Origin: JBDIVL01 sp039794405
GTDB taxonomy: Bacteria; Planctomycetota; Brocadiia; Brocadiales; Brocadiaceae
NCBI GenBank assembly: GCA_039794405.1
Contig: JBDIVL010000016.1
Coordinates: 12,903-76,902, forward strand
Length of the DNA: 64,000 bases
Reading direction: 5' to 3'
Notes under the pieces: model-generated
What the model was told of the DNA's origin: nothing
The model's database searches: none
The model's input: only the letters and a program-made list of their open reading frames with translations
Part shown: piece after piece, positions 43,795 to 53,165 of the stretch
Position numbering within the stretch: position 1 is the first letter of the stretch
Layout of the letters: each line of letters begins with the position of its first letter
Position numbers and translations under genes: made by a program

Positions 43795-45459
43795 TTATTT
43801 ATTTATTTTTATAACATGACCACCAAACAACTCCAAGGTCTTTTTTACTGCCGGTTCAGAGAGTATCGTATTGACCGCATGTTGATCAGAAGGGCCATGA
43901 TCTGTGATTATATTTCCCGTATTTTTTTCGTTACTTTCGTTTTTCGATAGTATGAATTTAAGTTTTATATTATTTTGTGTCACTTCCTTTACACATTGTT
44001 CTATAAATTTTTTTTCTTCAATTTGTTCGAGTCTTTCCTTATGAAATGAACAATTACCGGGAAGCTCGATAATAATATCCCCGCCTTTGACTTCAACAAA
44101 TCTGCCGTTCCTCAGAAGTGACCAGGTGGATTTTTTCTTGTTCTGTACCATGAGAAGGATTTTTTCCCAAAGACCTGCTTCATGATACTGATTTTCTGTA
44201 TCTTTATCCTCTTTTATTGCAAGGTGTCCTTCTGGTATCGCTTCCGGTACCATCTGTCGGACTATAGATTTTTGAGGAGGCAGTAAGAACTCTTCGTTTT
44301 TTGCCGGGTTCTTGTCTCTATTTGCCAATCTGCTTTCTAAAGATACAATTTTTTCCATGATTTCGGTAAGAGAACCAAGAGATTCCATCCGGCATAATTT
44401 AATTATCGTCATTTCGAGAAAAATGCGCTGGAGGAAGGCGTCTGTCGTACGTATCCTTGTATCAGAAAGTATTTGTATCATGTACATTAACGTATCACTT
44501 GAAAAAGATTTTCCATATTGCTGGATCAACGGTGTATGAATATCAATCCACTCTGCCTTTTGCCCGCAGGAAGAAAAGATCAAAAGGTCCCTCATGCTGG
44601 AAAGCAGCTGGTCTACAAACTCTGCTGGAGTTTTTCCTTCATGTAAAATGTCATTCACAATTTCCAGAGCAGAAGATACATCTTTTTTTATAAAGCTGTT
44701 GAATATATCCAGTATTTTATCTTCATCGATACAACCCAGGATAAAATTTACGTCTTCCTGGGATATCTTGTCCTTGCAGGAAGAGAGGATTTGGTCCAAA
44801 ACCGATTGAGAGTCCCGTAATCCGCCCCGTGCATATCTTGCAATGGCATGAAGGACAGGCGGTTCAACCTGTACGCCTTCCGCCTTACAGATATCTAAAA
44901 GTCGTTTCTCAATATCCTGGACAGAAATACTCTTAAAATCAAATCGTTGACATCGAGACTGTACCGTTTCTGGAAGGCGATTGGCTGCTGTCGTAGCAAA
45001 GATAAATTTAACGTGTGGAGGTGGCTCTTCAAGAGTTTTTAAAAGAGCATTAAATGCTTCACGGGTAAGCATATGAACTTCATCGATGATGTATATCTTA
45101 TAGCGTGCCCGTGATGGGGCATATCCGACATTTTGCCTTATGTTTCGTATCTCATCAATTCCTCTATTGGACGCACCATCAATCTCCAGGACATCGATAT
45201 CGTTACCCTCTGATATGCACCGGCAAATATCGCAGCTATTGCATGGGGTATCGGTAGGGCCTGACTGGCAGTTTAATGCCTTTGACAATATACGCGCCGT
45301 AGAGGTTTTTCCTACCCCCCGAGGTCCTGCTAGTAAATAAGCGTGGGCTATCCTGCCGGAACGTATTGCATTCTTGAAGGTCGTTACAATAGGCTCCTGC
45401 CCTACAAGATCTTCAAAAGTTTGTGGCCGGTATCGGCGAGCTAAAACAACATAAGACAT
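43795..45459 (-). CDS. dnaX: DNA polymerase III gamma/tau subunit
   Basis: A 554-residue clamp-loader ATPase. Walker A GPRGVGKTST, the zinc-binding CQSGPTDTPCNSCDIC block, Walker B IYIIDEVHML, the SRC sensor (TVQSRCQRFDF) and the GGLRDSQSVLDQ arginine-finger region are all present. The C-terminal third is less conserved and ends LFGGHVIKINK, fitting a tau-type tail. It loads the sliding clamp. It is first in the dnaX-ybaB-recR-rpoN-lipoprotein gene run. Confidence 0.96.
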   Translation of the reverse strand: MSYVVLARRYRPQTFEDLVGQEPIVTTFKNAIRSGRIAHAYLLAGPRGVGKTSTARILSKALNCQSGPTDTPCNSCDICRCISEGNDIDVLEIDGASNRGIDEIRNIRQNVGYAPSRARYKIYIIDEVHMLTREAFNALLKTLEEPPPHVKFIFATTAANRLPETVQSRCQRFDFKSISVQDIEKRLLDICKAEGVQVEPPVLHAIARYARGGLRDSQSVLDQILSSCKDKISQEDVNFILGCIDEDKILDIFNSFIKKDVSSALEIVNDILHEGKTPAEFVDQLLSSMRDLLIFSSCGQKAEWIDIHTPLIQQYGKSFSSDTLMYMIQILSDTRIRTTDAFLQRIFLEMTIIKLCRMESLGSLTEIMEKIVSLESRLANRDKNPAKNEEFLLPPQKSIVRQMVPEAIPEGHLAIKEDKDTENQYHEAGLWEKILLMVQNKKKSTWSLLRNGRFVEVKGGDIIIELPGNCSFHKERLEQIEEKKFIEQCVKEVTQNNIKLKFILSKNESNEKNTGNIITDHGPSDQHAVNTILSEPAVKKTLELFGGHVIKINK

Positions 45460-45631
45460 TGGTTGTTTGCCTCAATATATATGGTATTTCCTTTAATATT
45501 ATACTTTGTTAATTTCCTTATATCAATATACTTTCTTTAGCTATTTTCTTTGTTGTGAAGAGTTGTGGATATTACGTCGTGTGATGAGAGATAGAAAAAT
45601 AGGGTAGAAAGTATTTCTTAAGGATTAAAAA

Positions 45632-45903
45632 CGGCCGTGCACTTTCTTCGTTCCCCTTCCTATTAGTTTACCTACGCAGTTAGCTCAGGCCAGGCTTACT
45701 CACGGCACATAAGGACAAATGTTTATGGCTGCTTGCTTCCGCATCTGACCAGGTTCACATCATCTCTTATTGCATGAGACCCAGCCCTCATTGCCACTTA
45801 CGGAGATAATACTAATAGTCCGTGAGACCTCAGAAAAGCGATCGATCCTGCTATAGCGGGTTACAGGTTACAAGGAACCGCTAGCTCCCCATCTAGCACG
45901 GCC
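45632..45903 (-). ncRNA. ffs: Signal recognition particle RNA, long (Alu-containing) type
   Basis: Read leftward, the domain IV hairpin shows GGTCAGATGCGGAAGCAAGC followed by AGCC, which matches the universal GGUCAG...GGAAG.AGCAGCC internal loops. The outer ends pair (GGCCGTGC at the start with GCACGGC at the end), and about 270 nt lie between them, including a GTAACCTGTAACCCGC-type stretch expected of an Alu domain. So it is the long Bacillus-type form, not the short 4.5S type. It lies just 3' of a tRNA-Ser gene. Confidence 0.88.
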
Positions 45904-45924
45904 TATATTTCGTATAAAAGAACT

Positions 45925-46015
45925 GGCGGAGAGGGCGGGAGTCGAACCCGCGATACCGTTTTATCGGTATACGCGCTTTCCAAGCGCGCTCATTCGGCCT
46001 CTCTGACACCTCTCC
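45925..46015 (-). tRNA. tRNA-Ser (GGA)
   Basis: A class II tRNA of 91 nt with encoded CCA. Acceptor GGAGAGG/CCTCTCC, anticodon GGA in the loop TTGGAAA, a long variable arm (ATACCGATAAAACGGTAT) and T-loop GGTTCGACTCC. It reads UCC/UCU codons. Confidence 0.95.
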
Positions 46016-46201
46016 AAGGATTTAATACTTTGTATATGATTTATCTTTACCAATAAGTCCAGTTTTTCGATAAGAATTACACGGTGTATAGTAATGGCTA
46101 AATGGTTTTTAACCATTCAAACATCCAACCGAAGTGCATCTTGCTTCTCATCGGTCTGAAATTTTGCCTCGTTCGCCTCGCTAGATAATTATGTATCTTA
46201 C

Positions 46202-46292
46202 TGGCGGAGAGGGTGGGATTCGAACCCACGTCCCGCTGTAAGCGGGAAACGGTTTTCGAGACCGTCCCGATCAACCACTCTGGCACCTCTCC
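46202..46292 (-). tRNA. tRNA-Ser (CGA)
   Basis: A class II tRNA of 91 nt with encoded CCA. Acceptor GGAGAGG/CCTCTCC, anticodon CGA in CTCGAAA, variable arm TCCCGCTTACAGCGGGA, T-loop GGTTCGAATCC. It reads UCG. Between the two tRNA-Ser genes is a short hairpin (ATGGTTTTTAACCAT) and a family I repeat (TTCTCATCGGTCTGAAATTT). Confidence 0.95.
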
Positions 46293-46305
46293 AGTTCTCA
46301 ATAGT

Positions 46306-46773
46306 TTATTTTACGCGGCAGTTTTCTAAAAAAAACATTTGTAACATATACTTACACTCATCGGCAAGGATATGTGGTATAACCCTCAGGCGATGGTTAA
46401 ACCGCGGCTCCTGGACGAGATTAACAACGGATGCGCATGCACCAGCCTTTTTATCCATGGTTCCATAAACAAGGGATTCAACCCTTGACTGTACCAGGGC
46501 GCCAGCGCACATTGCACAAGGTTCCAATGTTACATAAATTGTTGTTCCTGTCAAGCGCCAGTTTTGCAGGTAAGTTGCGGCCTGGGTTATCGCTATCATC
46601 TCTGCATGTGCAGTGGGGTCGTTAAGCATTTCACGCTGGTTATGCGCACGAGCAATGATACGGTTTTCATATACGATCACGGCCCCAACAGGGACCTCGT
46701 TTTTCTCCATGGCCTTATTGGCCTCTATAATAGCCTGTTTCATAAAATACTCGTGCCGTGCAGTATCTTCCAT
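46306..46773 (-). CDS. tadA: tRNA-specific adenosine deaminase
   Basis: A 155-residue zinc deaminase. The catalytic motif HAEMIAI (zinc His and catalytic Glu) and PCAMCAG (two zinc Cys) lie at the usual spacing, with NDPTAHAE before and VYGTMDKKAGACAS after. TadA converts A34 of tRNA-Arg(ACG) to inosine. Its substrate gene lies only 81 bp upstream. The next gene downstream is tRNA-Ser(CGA). Confidence 0.95.
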   Translation of the reverse strand: MEDTARHEYFMKQAIIEANKAMEKNEVPVGAVIVYENRIIARAHNQREMLNDPTAHAEMIAITQAATYLQNWRLTGTTIYVTLEPCAMCAGALVQSRVESLVYGTMDKKAGACASVVNLVQEPRFNHRLRVIPHILADECKYMLQMFFLENCRVK

Positions 46774-46853
46774 AGCTATAAACTATTATTTTTACGAAAT
46801 TGTTCGTTTATCTGGTATTATCTTATTATTGCCATAAGAAAAGAAACAAGAAA

Positions 46854-46927
46854 CGCGCCCAGGAGGATTTGAACCTCCAACCTCCGGATTCGTAGTCCGT
46901 GACTCTATCCAATTGAGCTATGGGCGC
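46854..46927 (-). tRNA. tRNA-Arg (ACG)
   Basis: A 74-nt tRNA, no encoded CCA. Acceptor GCGCCCA/TGGGCGC, D-arm AGCTCAATTGGATAGAGT, anticodon ACG in CTACGAA, T-arm GGAGGTTCAAATCCTCC. It is the tRNA that needs A34-to-I34 editing by TadA; tadA is the next gene. Confidence 0.96.
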
Positions 46928-47200
46928 CCATTCTATTTTCCGTTCCTTAAAAATGCAAAAATAAAAAATTTATGCTTTATCAACATCCTTTAAAACCTTA
47001 AGTAACAAGCTTGCAGACGAATGAAGACAGTATTGTTACAACCCGGTACCTTAATAGTTTTTAAGGTAATTAGGTTGAAGGCTTACCTCTAAAAATAAAG
47101 GTCTATATGGAGGGGTGTTAATTGATAAGCAATACAAACAAGTATAAGCACAGAGAAAGTTCTTGTCAAGATATAATCCCCCTGTCCTGTTTTGATTCTG

Positions 47201-48820
47201 TTACATCTTTCTGATAGACAATTTGATCAGGTGCCTGAATTCCTCGGATTTTAGGAGAATAGATGTTGCGGCAAATCCGGCAAATGAGGTTACCATCGGG
47301 ATGAATAGCCGAAGCCCTTTAAAATAAAGATTGCTATTTTCACTCAGGGGAGGGAATATCTTGTGCGTAAACCAACAAGCAAGGCCCATTACGAAAGAGG
47401 CAGCTATGGTTTTTTGCAATGTAGTGAAAACACTATTTTCAATCTTGATGTGAAGCCTTTTTTGCAGTATGGTGATCAGAATAACAATCTGGATAATGGC
47501 ACTAATAGCAGTAGAGAGGGCCAGACCGCCTTCTTGTAATACCCAGATAAGAGAAAGATTCAAGATAAGATTTAAACCAACACATATTGCCCCGACTTTT
47601 ACCGGAGTGACCGTATCTTTTACCGAGTAGAATGCCCGGACCAATACATGAAGTCCGCAGTATGCCCATATTCCAATACCATAGAAGAGAATAACACGTG
47701 ATGTTCTGTACGCCGATTCTGCATTAAATTGGTTTCTCCTGTAGAGGAGATCAACGATGGGATCCCGGAGCATAACAATCGCCACAGATGCGGGGATACC
47801 AATGAAGAGCATGAATTTTAATGCCCTGTTGAAATTGAGCGAAAAGCTGCTCCAATCCCCCCTTACTGCATGGGTGGAAAAGAGGGGAAATACCGCCGTT
47901 GCCATGGCGATGCCAAAAACTCCCAAAGGAAACTGAATAAGCCGATCGCTGTAATACAATACGGAAGCAGCCCCGGCCTTCAGGGGAAAATGAATGATCA
48001 TTCCTGCAAGGCTGAAATAGTTTTGCCCCCCCTGATGGGCGGCAAACCCGACTGCAATAATACTGTCAAGTAAGACATTGATCTGAACGATAGCCAGACC
48101 GAAAACGATAGGTGCCATGCGCGTTAATACCAGTTTCAGATCCGGGTGTGAAAATTGGATGACAGGCCGGTAATATAACCCTTTTTTTCTCAGGACAGGG
48201 ATATGGATAAGTATTTGAACAATACCCGAGAGAAAGGTGGAGATGGCAACTGCATAGATCATTTTTTCCAAGGTCTTTCCTGTATAGGGAGACAATGCAG
48301 CCCCTAAGATCCAGCATATGTTCATAATAACCGGGGCAAAAGCAGGCATAAGAAAATGGTGAAGGGTATTGAGTACGGCTCCAATGAAGGCAACTAAACA
48401 TATGAATAGAACATAGGGAAACATAATGATAAGCAATTTAAAGATGAGTTGCCATTTTTCCTGTACATGAAATATCCTGGGAATGGCGAAGAACGACCCT
48501 TCCCCTATGAATACAATTCCACCCAGGATGATGATAAGTAAAGTAGCGATAAGATTTGCAAATTTCCATGCATCCGTCCTGCCACGTTTTTCGATGTGTT
48601 CTGTGAAGATGGGAATGAAGGCCGCACTGAGTGCTCCTTCTCCAAAGAGCCGCCGAAACAGATTGGGGATCTTAAAAGCGACAGTAAAGGCATCCCAGAC
48701 CATACCGGTTCCAAAGACACTGGCACATATCATATCTCTGGCAAGACCAAGTATGCGGCTTAAGAAGGTACAAATACTGATAATTCTTACAGAACGAAAT
48801 ATGTTGTGTGATTCAGACAT
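47201..48820 (-). CDS. murJ: Lipid II flippase MurJ (MviN)
   Basis: A 539-residue membrane protein with about 14 helices. FRSVRIISICTFLSRILGLARD opens it, and FRRLFGEGALSAAFIPIF, the conserved MviN segment, follows. It matches the mouse-virulence-factor MurJ flippase group in length and pattern. It moves lipid II across the cytoplasmic membrane for peptidoglycan; planctomycetes do have peptidoglycan genes in several lineages, including anammox. A MurJ-like flippase could alternatively serve other polyprenyl-linked glycans. It is 73 bp after the glgC gene on the same strand. Confidence 0.94.
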   Translation of the reverse strand: MSESHNIFRSVRIISICTFLSRILGLARDMICASVFGTGMVWDAFTVAFKIPNLFRRLFGEGALSAAFIPIFTEHIEKRGRTDAWKFANLIATLLIIILGGIVFIGEGSFFAIPRIFHVQEKWQLIFKLLIIMFPYVLFICLVAFIGAVLNTLHHFLMPAFAPVIMNICWILGAALSPYTGKTLEKMIYAVAISTFLSGIVQILIHIPVLRKKGLYYRPVIQFSHPDLKLVLTRMAPIVFGLAIVQINVLLDSIIAVGFAAHQGGQNYFSLAGMIIHFPLKAGAASVLYYSDRLIQFPLGVFGIAMATAVFPLFSTHAVRGDWSSFSLNFNRALKFMLFIGIPASVAIVMLRDPIVDLLYRRNQFNAESAYRTSRVILFYGIGIWAYCGLHVLVRAFYSVKDTVTPVKVGAICVGLNLILNLSLIWVLQEGGLALSTAISAIIQIVILITILQKRLHIKIENSVFTTLQKTIAASFVMGLACWFTHKIFPPLSENSNLYFKGLRLFIPMVTSFAGFAATSILLKSEEFRHLIKLSIRKM

Positions 48821-48892
48821 GATTTCTCATTGTGGAATCTGTGGTTCCAGTCTCTTTTTATCGGTCTGAGGTTCTGCCTCATTCGTGTTGAA

Positions 48893-50173
48893 TTATATAA
48901 CCGTATTCGATGGTATAACACTGCCTTTGGGTATGATAACTATCGAGTCACGAATCATGTAATTTTCTGCATCAACTTGTTCTATGTTTCCGGTATTTTC
49001 TATAGTTACGTTTTCTCCAATGTGTACATTCTTATCAATGATGGCCTTTTTGATGTTGGAATTATTGCCTATTCCTATATCTGGTATTTTTTTAAACCGG
49101 TTTGCCCGAAAGTTAGACTCTGACTCATAGTAATCTGCGCCCATAATAATGGAATCCTGGATAACGGTGTTTTTACCAATGATACTTCTAATTCCAATAA
49201 CAGAATGCTCTATTTCTGAACCGTGAATAGAGCATCCATCTGCAATAATAGATTGGGTAATTTTACAATCATTGATAAGTGAGCCGGGTAAAAAGAGGGG
49301 ATTTGTATAGATTGGTGCTCTTTCGTCCAGTAAATCAAAGCTTGGTGTAGTGGAGGCTAATTCCAGGTTGGCTTCATAAAACGATTTTATTGTTCCTATA
49401 TCTTCCCAATATCCATCAAAGAAATAAGCAAATACCCGTCTTTTTTTAATAATATCGGGGATAATTTCTTTACCAAAGTCTGATTTCTTTGTTTCTTTTA
49501 GTACCTCGTTGAGCACATCAATATTGAATACGTAAATACCCATTGAAGCAATAAGGGAACGGTTTCCAGCTTTAATGCCGTGCCTGTCAAAAGCAGGTGC
49601 ACTTATTGAGAAAGAATCAATAACCTCCTCATCTTTTGGCTTTTCAACAAAATCGCTGATACGTCCCTGTTCGTCTACCTTTAAAACACCAAAATGGCGA
49701 ACCTTTTCTCTTGTAATAGGGATTACCGAGACGGTTACTTCTGCGTTGGTTCTGATATGTTCTTTAATAAACTCCTGGTAATTCATCCGGTAAAGTTGAT
49801 CACCGGAAAGTATAAGAGCAAATTCAATATTAGGCTGATTGAAAAACCGAAGATTTTGCCGGACAGCATCAGCAGTACCCTGATACCAATCCATACTCTC
49901 TATGGTTTGGGTTGCAGCTAATATCTCAATAAAACCCCTCGAGAAATTATCAAATTTATATGCCCTGGTAATATGCCTGTGAAGGGATGCCGAGTTGAAT
50001 TGTGTGAGTACATAAATTTTATTCAGATCAGAATTTAAGCAATTACTTATGGGTATATCTATGATTCTGTACTTGCCAGCAAGCGGGACTGCAGGTTTTG
50101 ACCTTTCTTTTGTTAAAGGGTAAAGCCTTGTTCCGCGACCTCCGCCGAGTATTATAGAAATTACATTGTCCAT
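48893..50173 (-). CDS. glgC: Glucose-1-phosphate adenylyltransferase
   Basis: A 426-residue ADP-glucose pyrophosphorylase: GGGRGTRLYPLTKERSKPAV at the N-terminus, SNCLNSDLNKIYVLTQFNSAS, WYQGTADAVRQN, LILSGDQLYRM and FVEKPK. The C-terminal left-handed beta-helix has repeated [I/V]GxxxxI units (IIGKNTVIQDSIIMGADYYE). It makes ADP-glucose for glycogen. No other glycogen gene is in the window. Confidence 0.95.
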   Translation of the reverse strand: MDNVISIILGGGRGTRLYPLTKERSKPAVPLAGKYRIIDIPISNCLNSDLNKIYVLTQFNSASLHRHITRAYKFDNFSRGFIEILAATQTIESMDWYQGTADAVRQNLRFFNQPNIEFALILSGDQLYRMNYQEFIKEHIRTNAEVTVSVIPITREKVRHFGVLKVDEQGRISDFVEKPKDEEVIDSFSISAPAFDRHGIKAGNRSLIASMGIYVFNIDVLNEVLKETKKSDFGKEIIPDIIKKRRVFAYFFDGYWEDIGTIKSFYEANLELASTTPSFDLLDERAPIYTNPLFLPGSLINDCKITQSIIADGCSIHGSEIEHSVIGIRSIIGKNTVIQDSIIMGADYYESESNFRANRFKKIPDIGIGNNSNIKKAIIDKNVHIGENVTIENTGNIEQVDAENYMIRDSIVIIPKGSVIPSNTVI

Positions 50174-50790
50174 GGTTTATCTATGAGAAATAGTAAAAAC
50201 TTTATAAGCGTATCTGAGGGAAATTTTTTACCCCCCTTTATTCTCCCTTATAAAGGGAATATAGAGGGGGGTAATTTGGTCTTTATTCCTAATAAGTTTC
50301 GTGGATCTTTATAGTTCTGAAGATTAATTATCTAACGAGACAAAACCTCAGACTAATGAAAAGCGAGATGCTCGATACACAATGCAAGATACAAGCAATC
50401 GTGCATTAAAAACTTGCTCATGGGTAAAGATAAACCGCAGAGAAAGTTTTTAAAGATAATTTAACAGGTTGATGATAGTTTAACAGAAAATTTTATAGAT
50501 TCAAGTTATTTGCAAAACGGCGGGTTTTTCGTACGTTTTGGAATTATCTTAATTAATTTGCCCAACTTAGGATACTTAGGATTATGGGTAACCTTTGTCG
50601 TACTTGCTGCTTCAGGAATCATACAATTCTACCGCTTTTGATCTTGCAATTGATAATTCGTTTTGATAATATTCCTTAACATATTTTAGTAAATGTACTT
50701 GAAACAATTACTCATATAAAGGGGGATGTTGGTATCCATATCAATTTCCCGGATACGGCAAATGTAAGTCCCTGGATTATTTTTTTTATC
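50174..50790. repeat. Gap with palindromes
   Basis: About 50226-50279 holds a hairpin-like repeat (CCCCCCTTTATTCTCCCTTA with AAAGGGAATATAGAGGGGGG), resembling the one at 9376-9469. A family I copy (ACAAAACCTCAGACTAATGA) is near 50340. The rest is AT-rich with no visible gene; divergent promoters for glgC and the prepilin peptidase gene are expected here. Confidence 0.55.
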
Positions 50791-51627
50791 ATGGGACTCA
50801 TAATAGGCAGTTTTTTAAATGTCTGTATCTATCGGATTCCAAGAAAAGAATCCCTGGTATTGCCCCGTTCATCTTGCCCTGATTGTAACGTAACTATTCG
50901 GTGGTATGATAATATTCCTGTATTAAGTTATATATTACTATGGGGACGCTGTCGGAACTGTAAGGCGAAAATTTCTGTACAATATCCGATTGTAGAATTA
51001 CTAACAGGATATGTGTTTGTACATCTTTACTACGTCTTTATACAAAGTAGACATGAATCACCCTGTATTTTCATTAGTTACGTAATTCTCTGTTGTGCCC
51101 TGATTATATCGACATTTATTGATCTTAAGCTGCTTATCATTCCTAATGAGGTTACCATTACGGGCATTCCACTTGCTCTTGTTTTTAGCATGATATGTCC
51201 AGGTTTGCACGATGCCCGGCATACCCTGAGAGATTTTTCGTTGGTTGGTGTCTACCGGCTGGATGCATTGATTGCATCAATAATCGGGATGCTTGTGGGT
51301 GGATGCCTGATCTTTCTCTGCAGCGTTTTAGGGAAATGGGTGCTTAAGAAGGATGCCATGGGCTTCGGGGACGTAAAACTTATGGGTATGATTGGCGGGT
51401 TCGTTGGCTGGAAGCTGGCTATAGCAATATTTTTTGTCGCACCATTTTTTGGCCTGTTGATGTCCATTCCTGTGTTATTGCTTAAAAAAAGTCATATGAT
51501 TCCGTATGGACCGTTTTTGTCATTAGCTACCTTGGTGTGTATTCTCATGCAGGATTATTTTATAGGATATATCGATTTATATATTCAAATTTTTACCGTT
51601 TTATTTATAGGGTTTAATACTTTGTAG
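50791..51627 (+). CDS. pilD: Type 4 prepilin peptidase (PilD/GspO family)
   Basis: A 278-residue A24 family aspartic peptidase. GSFLNVCIYRIP near the start, the zinc-binding CPDCNVTIRWYDNIPVLSY and CRNCKAKISVQYPIVE, and the two catalytic aspartates in FIDLKLLIIPNE and GFGDVKLMGMIGG. It cleaves and methylates prepilins at the membrane. The ATG at 50791 has no ribosome site. It also cuts the first helix short: in-frame codons upstream (PWIIFFI) look hydrophobic and continue to a stop at 50677 with no ATG, GTG or TTG, so an unusual start (for example ATT/ATC) is possible. Confidence 0.88.
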   Translation: MGLIIGSFLNVCIYRIPRKESLVLPRSSCPDCNVTIRWYDNIPVLSYILLWGRCRNCKAKISVQYPIVELLTGYVFVHLYYVFIQSRHESPCIFISYVILCCALIISTFIDLKLLIIPNEVTITGIPLALVFSMICPGLHDARHTLRDFSLVGVYRLDALIASIIGMLVGGCLIFLCSVLGKWVLKKDAMGFGDVKLMGMIGGFVGWKLAIAIFFVAPFFGLLMSIPVLLLKKSHMIPYGPFLSLATLVCILMQDYFIGYIDLYIQIFTVLFIGFNTL

Positions 51628-51797
51628 GCGCTAAGCGCCTATCCGAAAACAGGAATTGTCATTCCGAATGGAGTGAAGAACCTTTTAACCATGGTAATGA
51701 AAGGATTTCTCCCTTCGGTCGAAATGATAAGGTAAGCCGTTTTATTCATTTTGCAGAAGACTGAAAATTTCTTTACCTTGAAAGGAGGAAAGGCTAT

Positions 51798-52454
51798 ATG
51801 TTGGGGTTAGGGAAAAGGGGCTTGGTGCGCGGCTTTTGTCTGGTCGGAATATTGGGCTTGGCATCCATGGGTACAGGTTGTGGTGAGCTTAAGAAATTAC
51901 GTAAGGAAAATCAGGCGTTGCATGAGAATGTTGCAGACTTGCAGCAGGAAAATACCGATCTTGCATCAAGGGCAAGTCAGTACGAAAGCGAGCTGAACCG
52001 GCTTGAGAACTCGAGACGAAATCTTGAAGCCAAGTTACAAGGTACAGGGGCGACTGTAAGGATAAAGGATGGTACGGTTGCTGTATCATTACCTGGTTCT
52101 GTATTATTTGATTCGGGACAAACAACACTGCGTCCTCAATCCAAGGCATCGTTGAAAAAGATTGCTGGTATACTGAAGACCGATGTGCCGAATGAAATGG
52201 TTCGGATCGAAGGCCATACCGATAATGACCCTATTCAGAAACAAAAAGACAGGTATAAATCAAACTGGGAATTATCTGCATCGAGGGCTGCAGCCGTTCT
52301 TCATTTTATGGTTGAGGAGTGTGGTATTTCACCCACACGGGTTTATATTGCAGGGTTTGGACAATATCAGCCCGTAGCGGATAACAAATCAAAAAACGGT
52401 AAGGCGAAAAACCGACGTGTTGAGTTCGTTGTAGTACCGAGGGTTGGCGGATAA
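51798..52454 (+). CDS. OmpA-domain lipoprotein with coiled coil
   Basis: A 218-residue envelope protein. A signal peptide ends in a lipobox-like MGTGC (about 28-32), then a heptad coiled coil (about 35-80, KLRKENQALHENVADLQQEN). The OmpA/MotB peptidoglycan-binding domain (about 95-215) has LFDSGQTTLRPQSK, IEGHTDNDPIQ, WELSASRAAAVLHFM and NRRVEFVVVP. It would link the outer membrane or cytoplasmic membrane to peptidoglycan. The start has AAAGGAGGAAAGG. It is 6 bp before hisH. Confidence 0.9.
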   Translation: MLGLGKRGLVRGFCLVGILGLASMGTGCGELKKLRKENQALHENVADLQQENTDLASRASQYESELNRLENSRRNLEAKLQGTGATVRIKDGTVAVSLPGSVLFDSGQTTLRPQSKASLKKIAGILKTDVPNEMVRIEGHTDNDPIQKQKDRYKSNWELSASRAAAVLHFMVEECGISPTRVYIAGFGQYQPVADNKSKNGKAKNRRVEFVVVPRVGG

Positions 52455-52460
52455 GATTGT

Positions 52461-53159
52461 ATGATTACGATTGTTGATTATGGGATGGGAAATCTCCGTA
52501 GCGTTGCGAAGGGTTTTGAGCGTTTTGGCTTTGATGTCAGAGTTACTGATAATCCCAAAGAAGTAGAAAATGCAGATAAATTAGTCCTTCCCGGTGTTGG
52601 GGCATTTCTGGACGCGATGAGTGGATTAAGGCATCGGGGGCTTATAGAACCCGTTGTCGATTGGACTCTGTCTGGAAAACCGTTTCTTGGTATATGCCTC
52701 GGACTGCAGCTTCTGTTTTCCAAAAGCTATGAAGACGGTGAACATACGGGTTTGGGTATTATACCAGGCAAGGTTGTTCGATTTGATTTTTCTAACGTTA
52801 CAAACGAAAATCCCCTTAACGTCCATCGACTTCCCTTTGCGGAAGGGGAAATTCGGGAGACCTCAGATGTAGATGGTATGAACGGAAAACTGAAGGTTCC
52901 TCACATGGGCTGGAATCAGGTGTGTTTCCGGAAAAAGAATAATCCTATCCTGAAAAACGTACCGGATAATACCTACATGTATTTTGTGCATTCTTATTAC
53001 GTTTGTCCGGAAGATGAAGGCGTTATTGCTACGGAAACGGATTATGGTATCCATTTTACCTCTATGATATGGTACAAGAACATTTTTGCAACACAATTTC
53101 ATCCTGAAAAAAGCCAGCGGTATGGACTGGCAATACTTGAAAATTTCGGTAATTTATAG
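52461..53159 (+). CDS. hisH: Imidazole glycerol phosphate synthase, glutaminase subunit
   Basis: A 232-residue class I glutaminase. The catalytic cysteine lies in FLGICLGLQLLF and the His/Glu pair in TQFHPEKSQRYG. It feeds ammonia to HisF. Compared with a usual HisH of about 200-215 residues, this one has an insertion of some 25-30 residues (about 112-138, FSNVTNENPLNVHRLPF...) ahead of KVPHMGWN. It is followed by hisA 6 bp downstream. HisF is not in the window. Confidence 0.95.
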   Translation: MITIVDYGMGNLRSVAKGFERFGFDVRVTDNPKEVENADKLVLPGVGAFLDAMSGLRHRGLIEPVVDWTLSGKPFLGICLGLQLLFSKSYEDGEHTGLGIIPGKVVRFDFSNVTNENPLNVHRLPFAEGEIRETSDVDGMNGKLKVPHMGWNQVCFRKKNNPILKNVPDNTYMYFVHSYYVCPEDEGVIATETDYGIHFTSMIWYKNIFATQFHPEKSQRYGLAILENFGNL

Positions 53160-53165
53160 ATACCT

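Noticed and set aside
46098..46301. 67-codon leftward frame over the tRNA-Ser(CGA) gene
   Set aside because: It is the tRNA gene read as protein; the VPEWLIGTVSKTVSRLQ part is a well-known artefact of tRNA-Ser.
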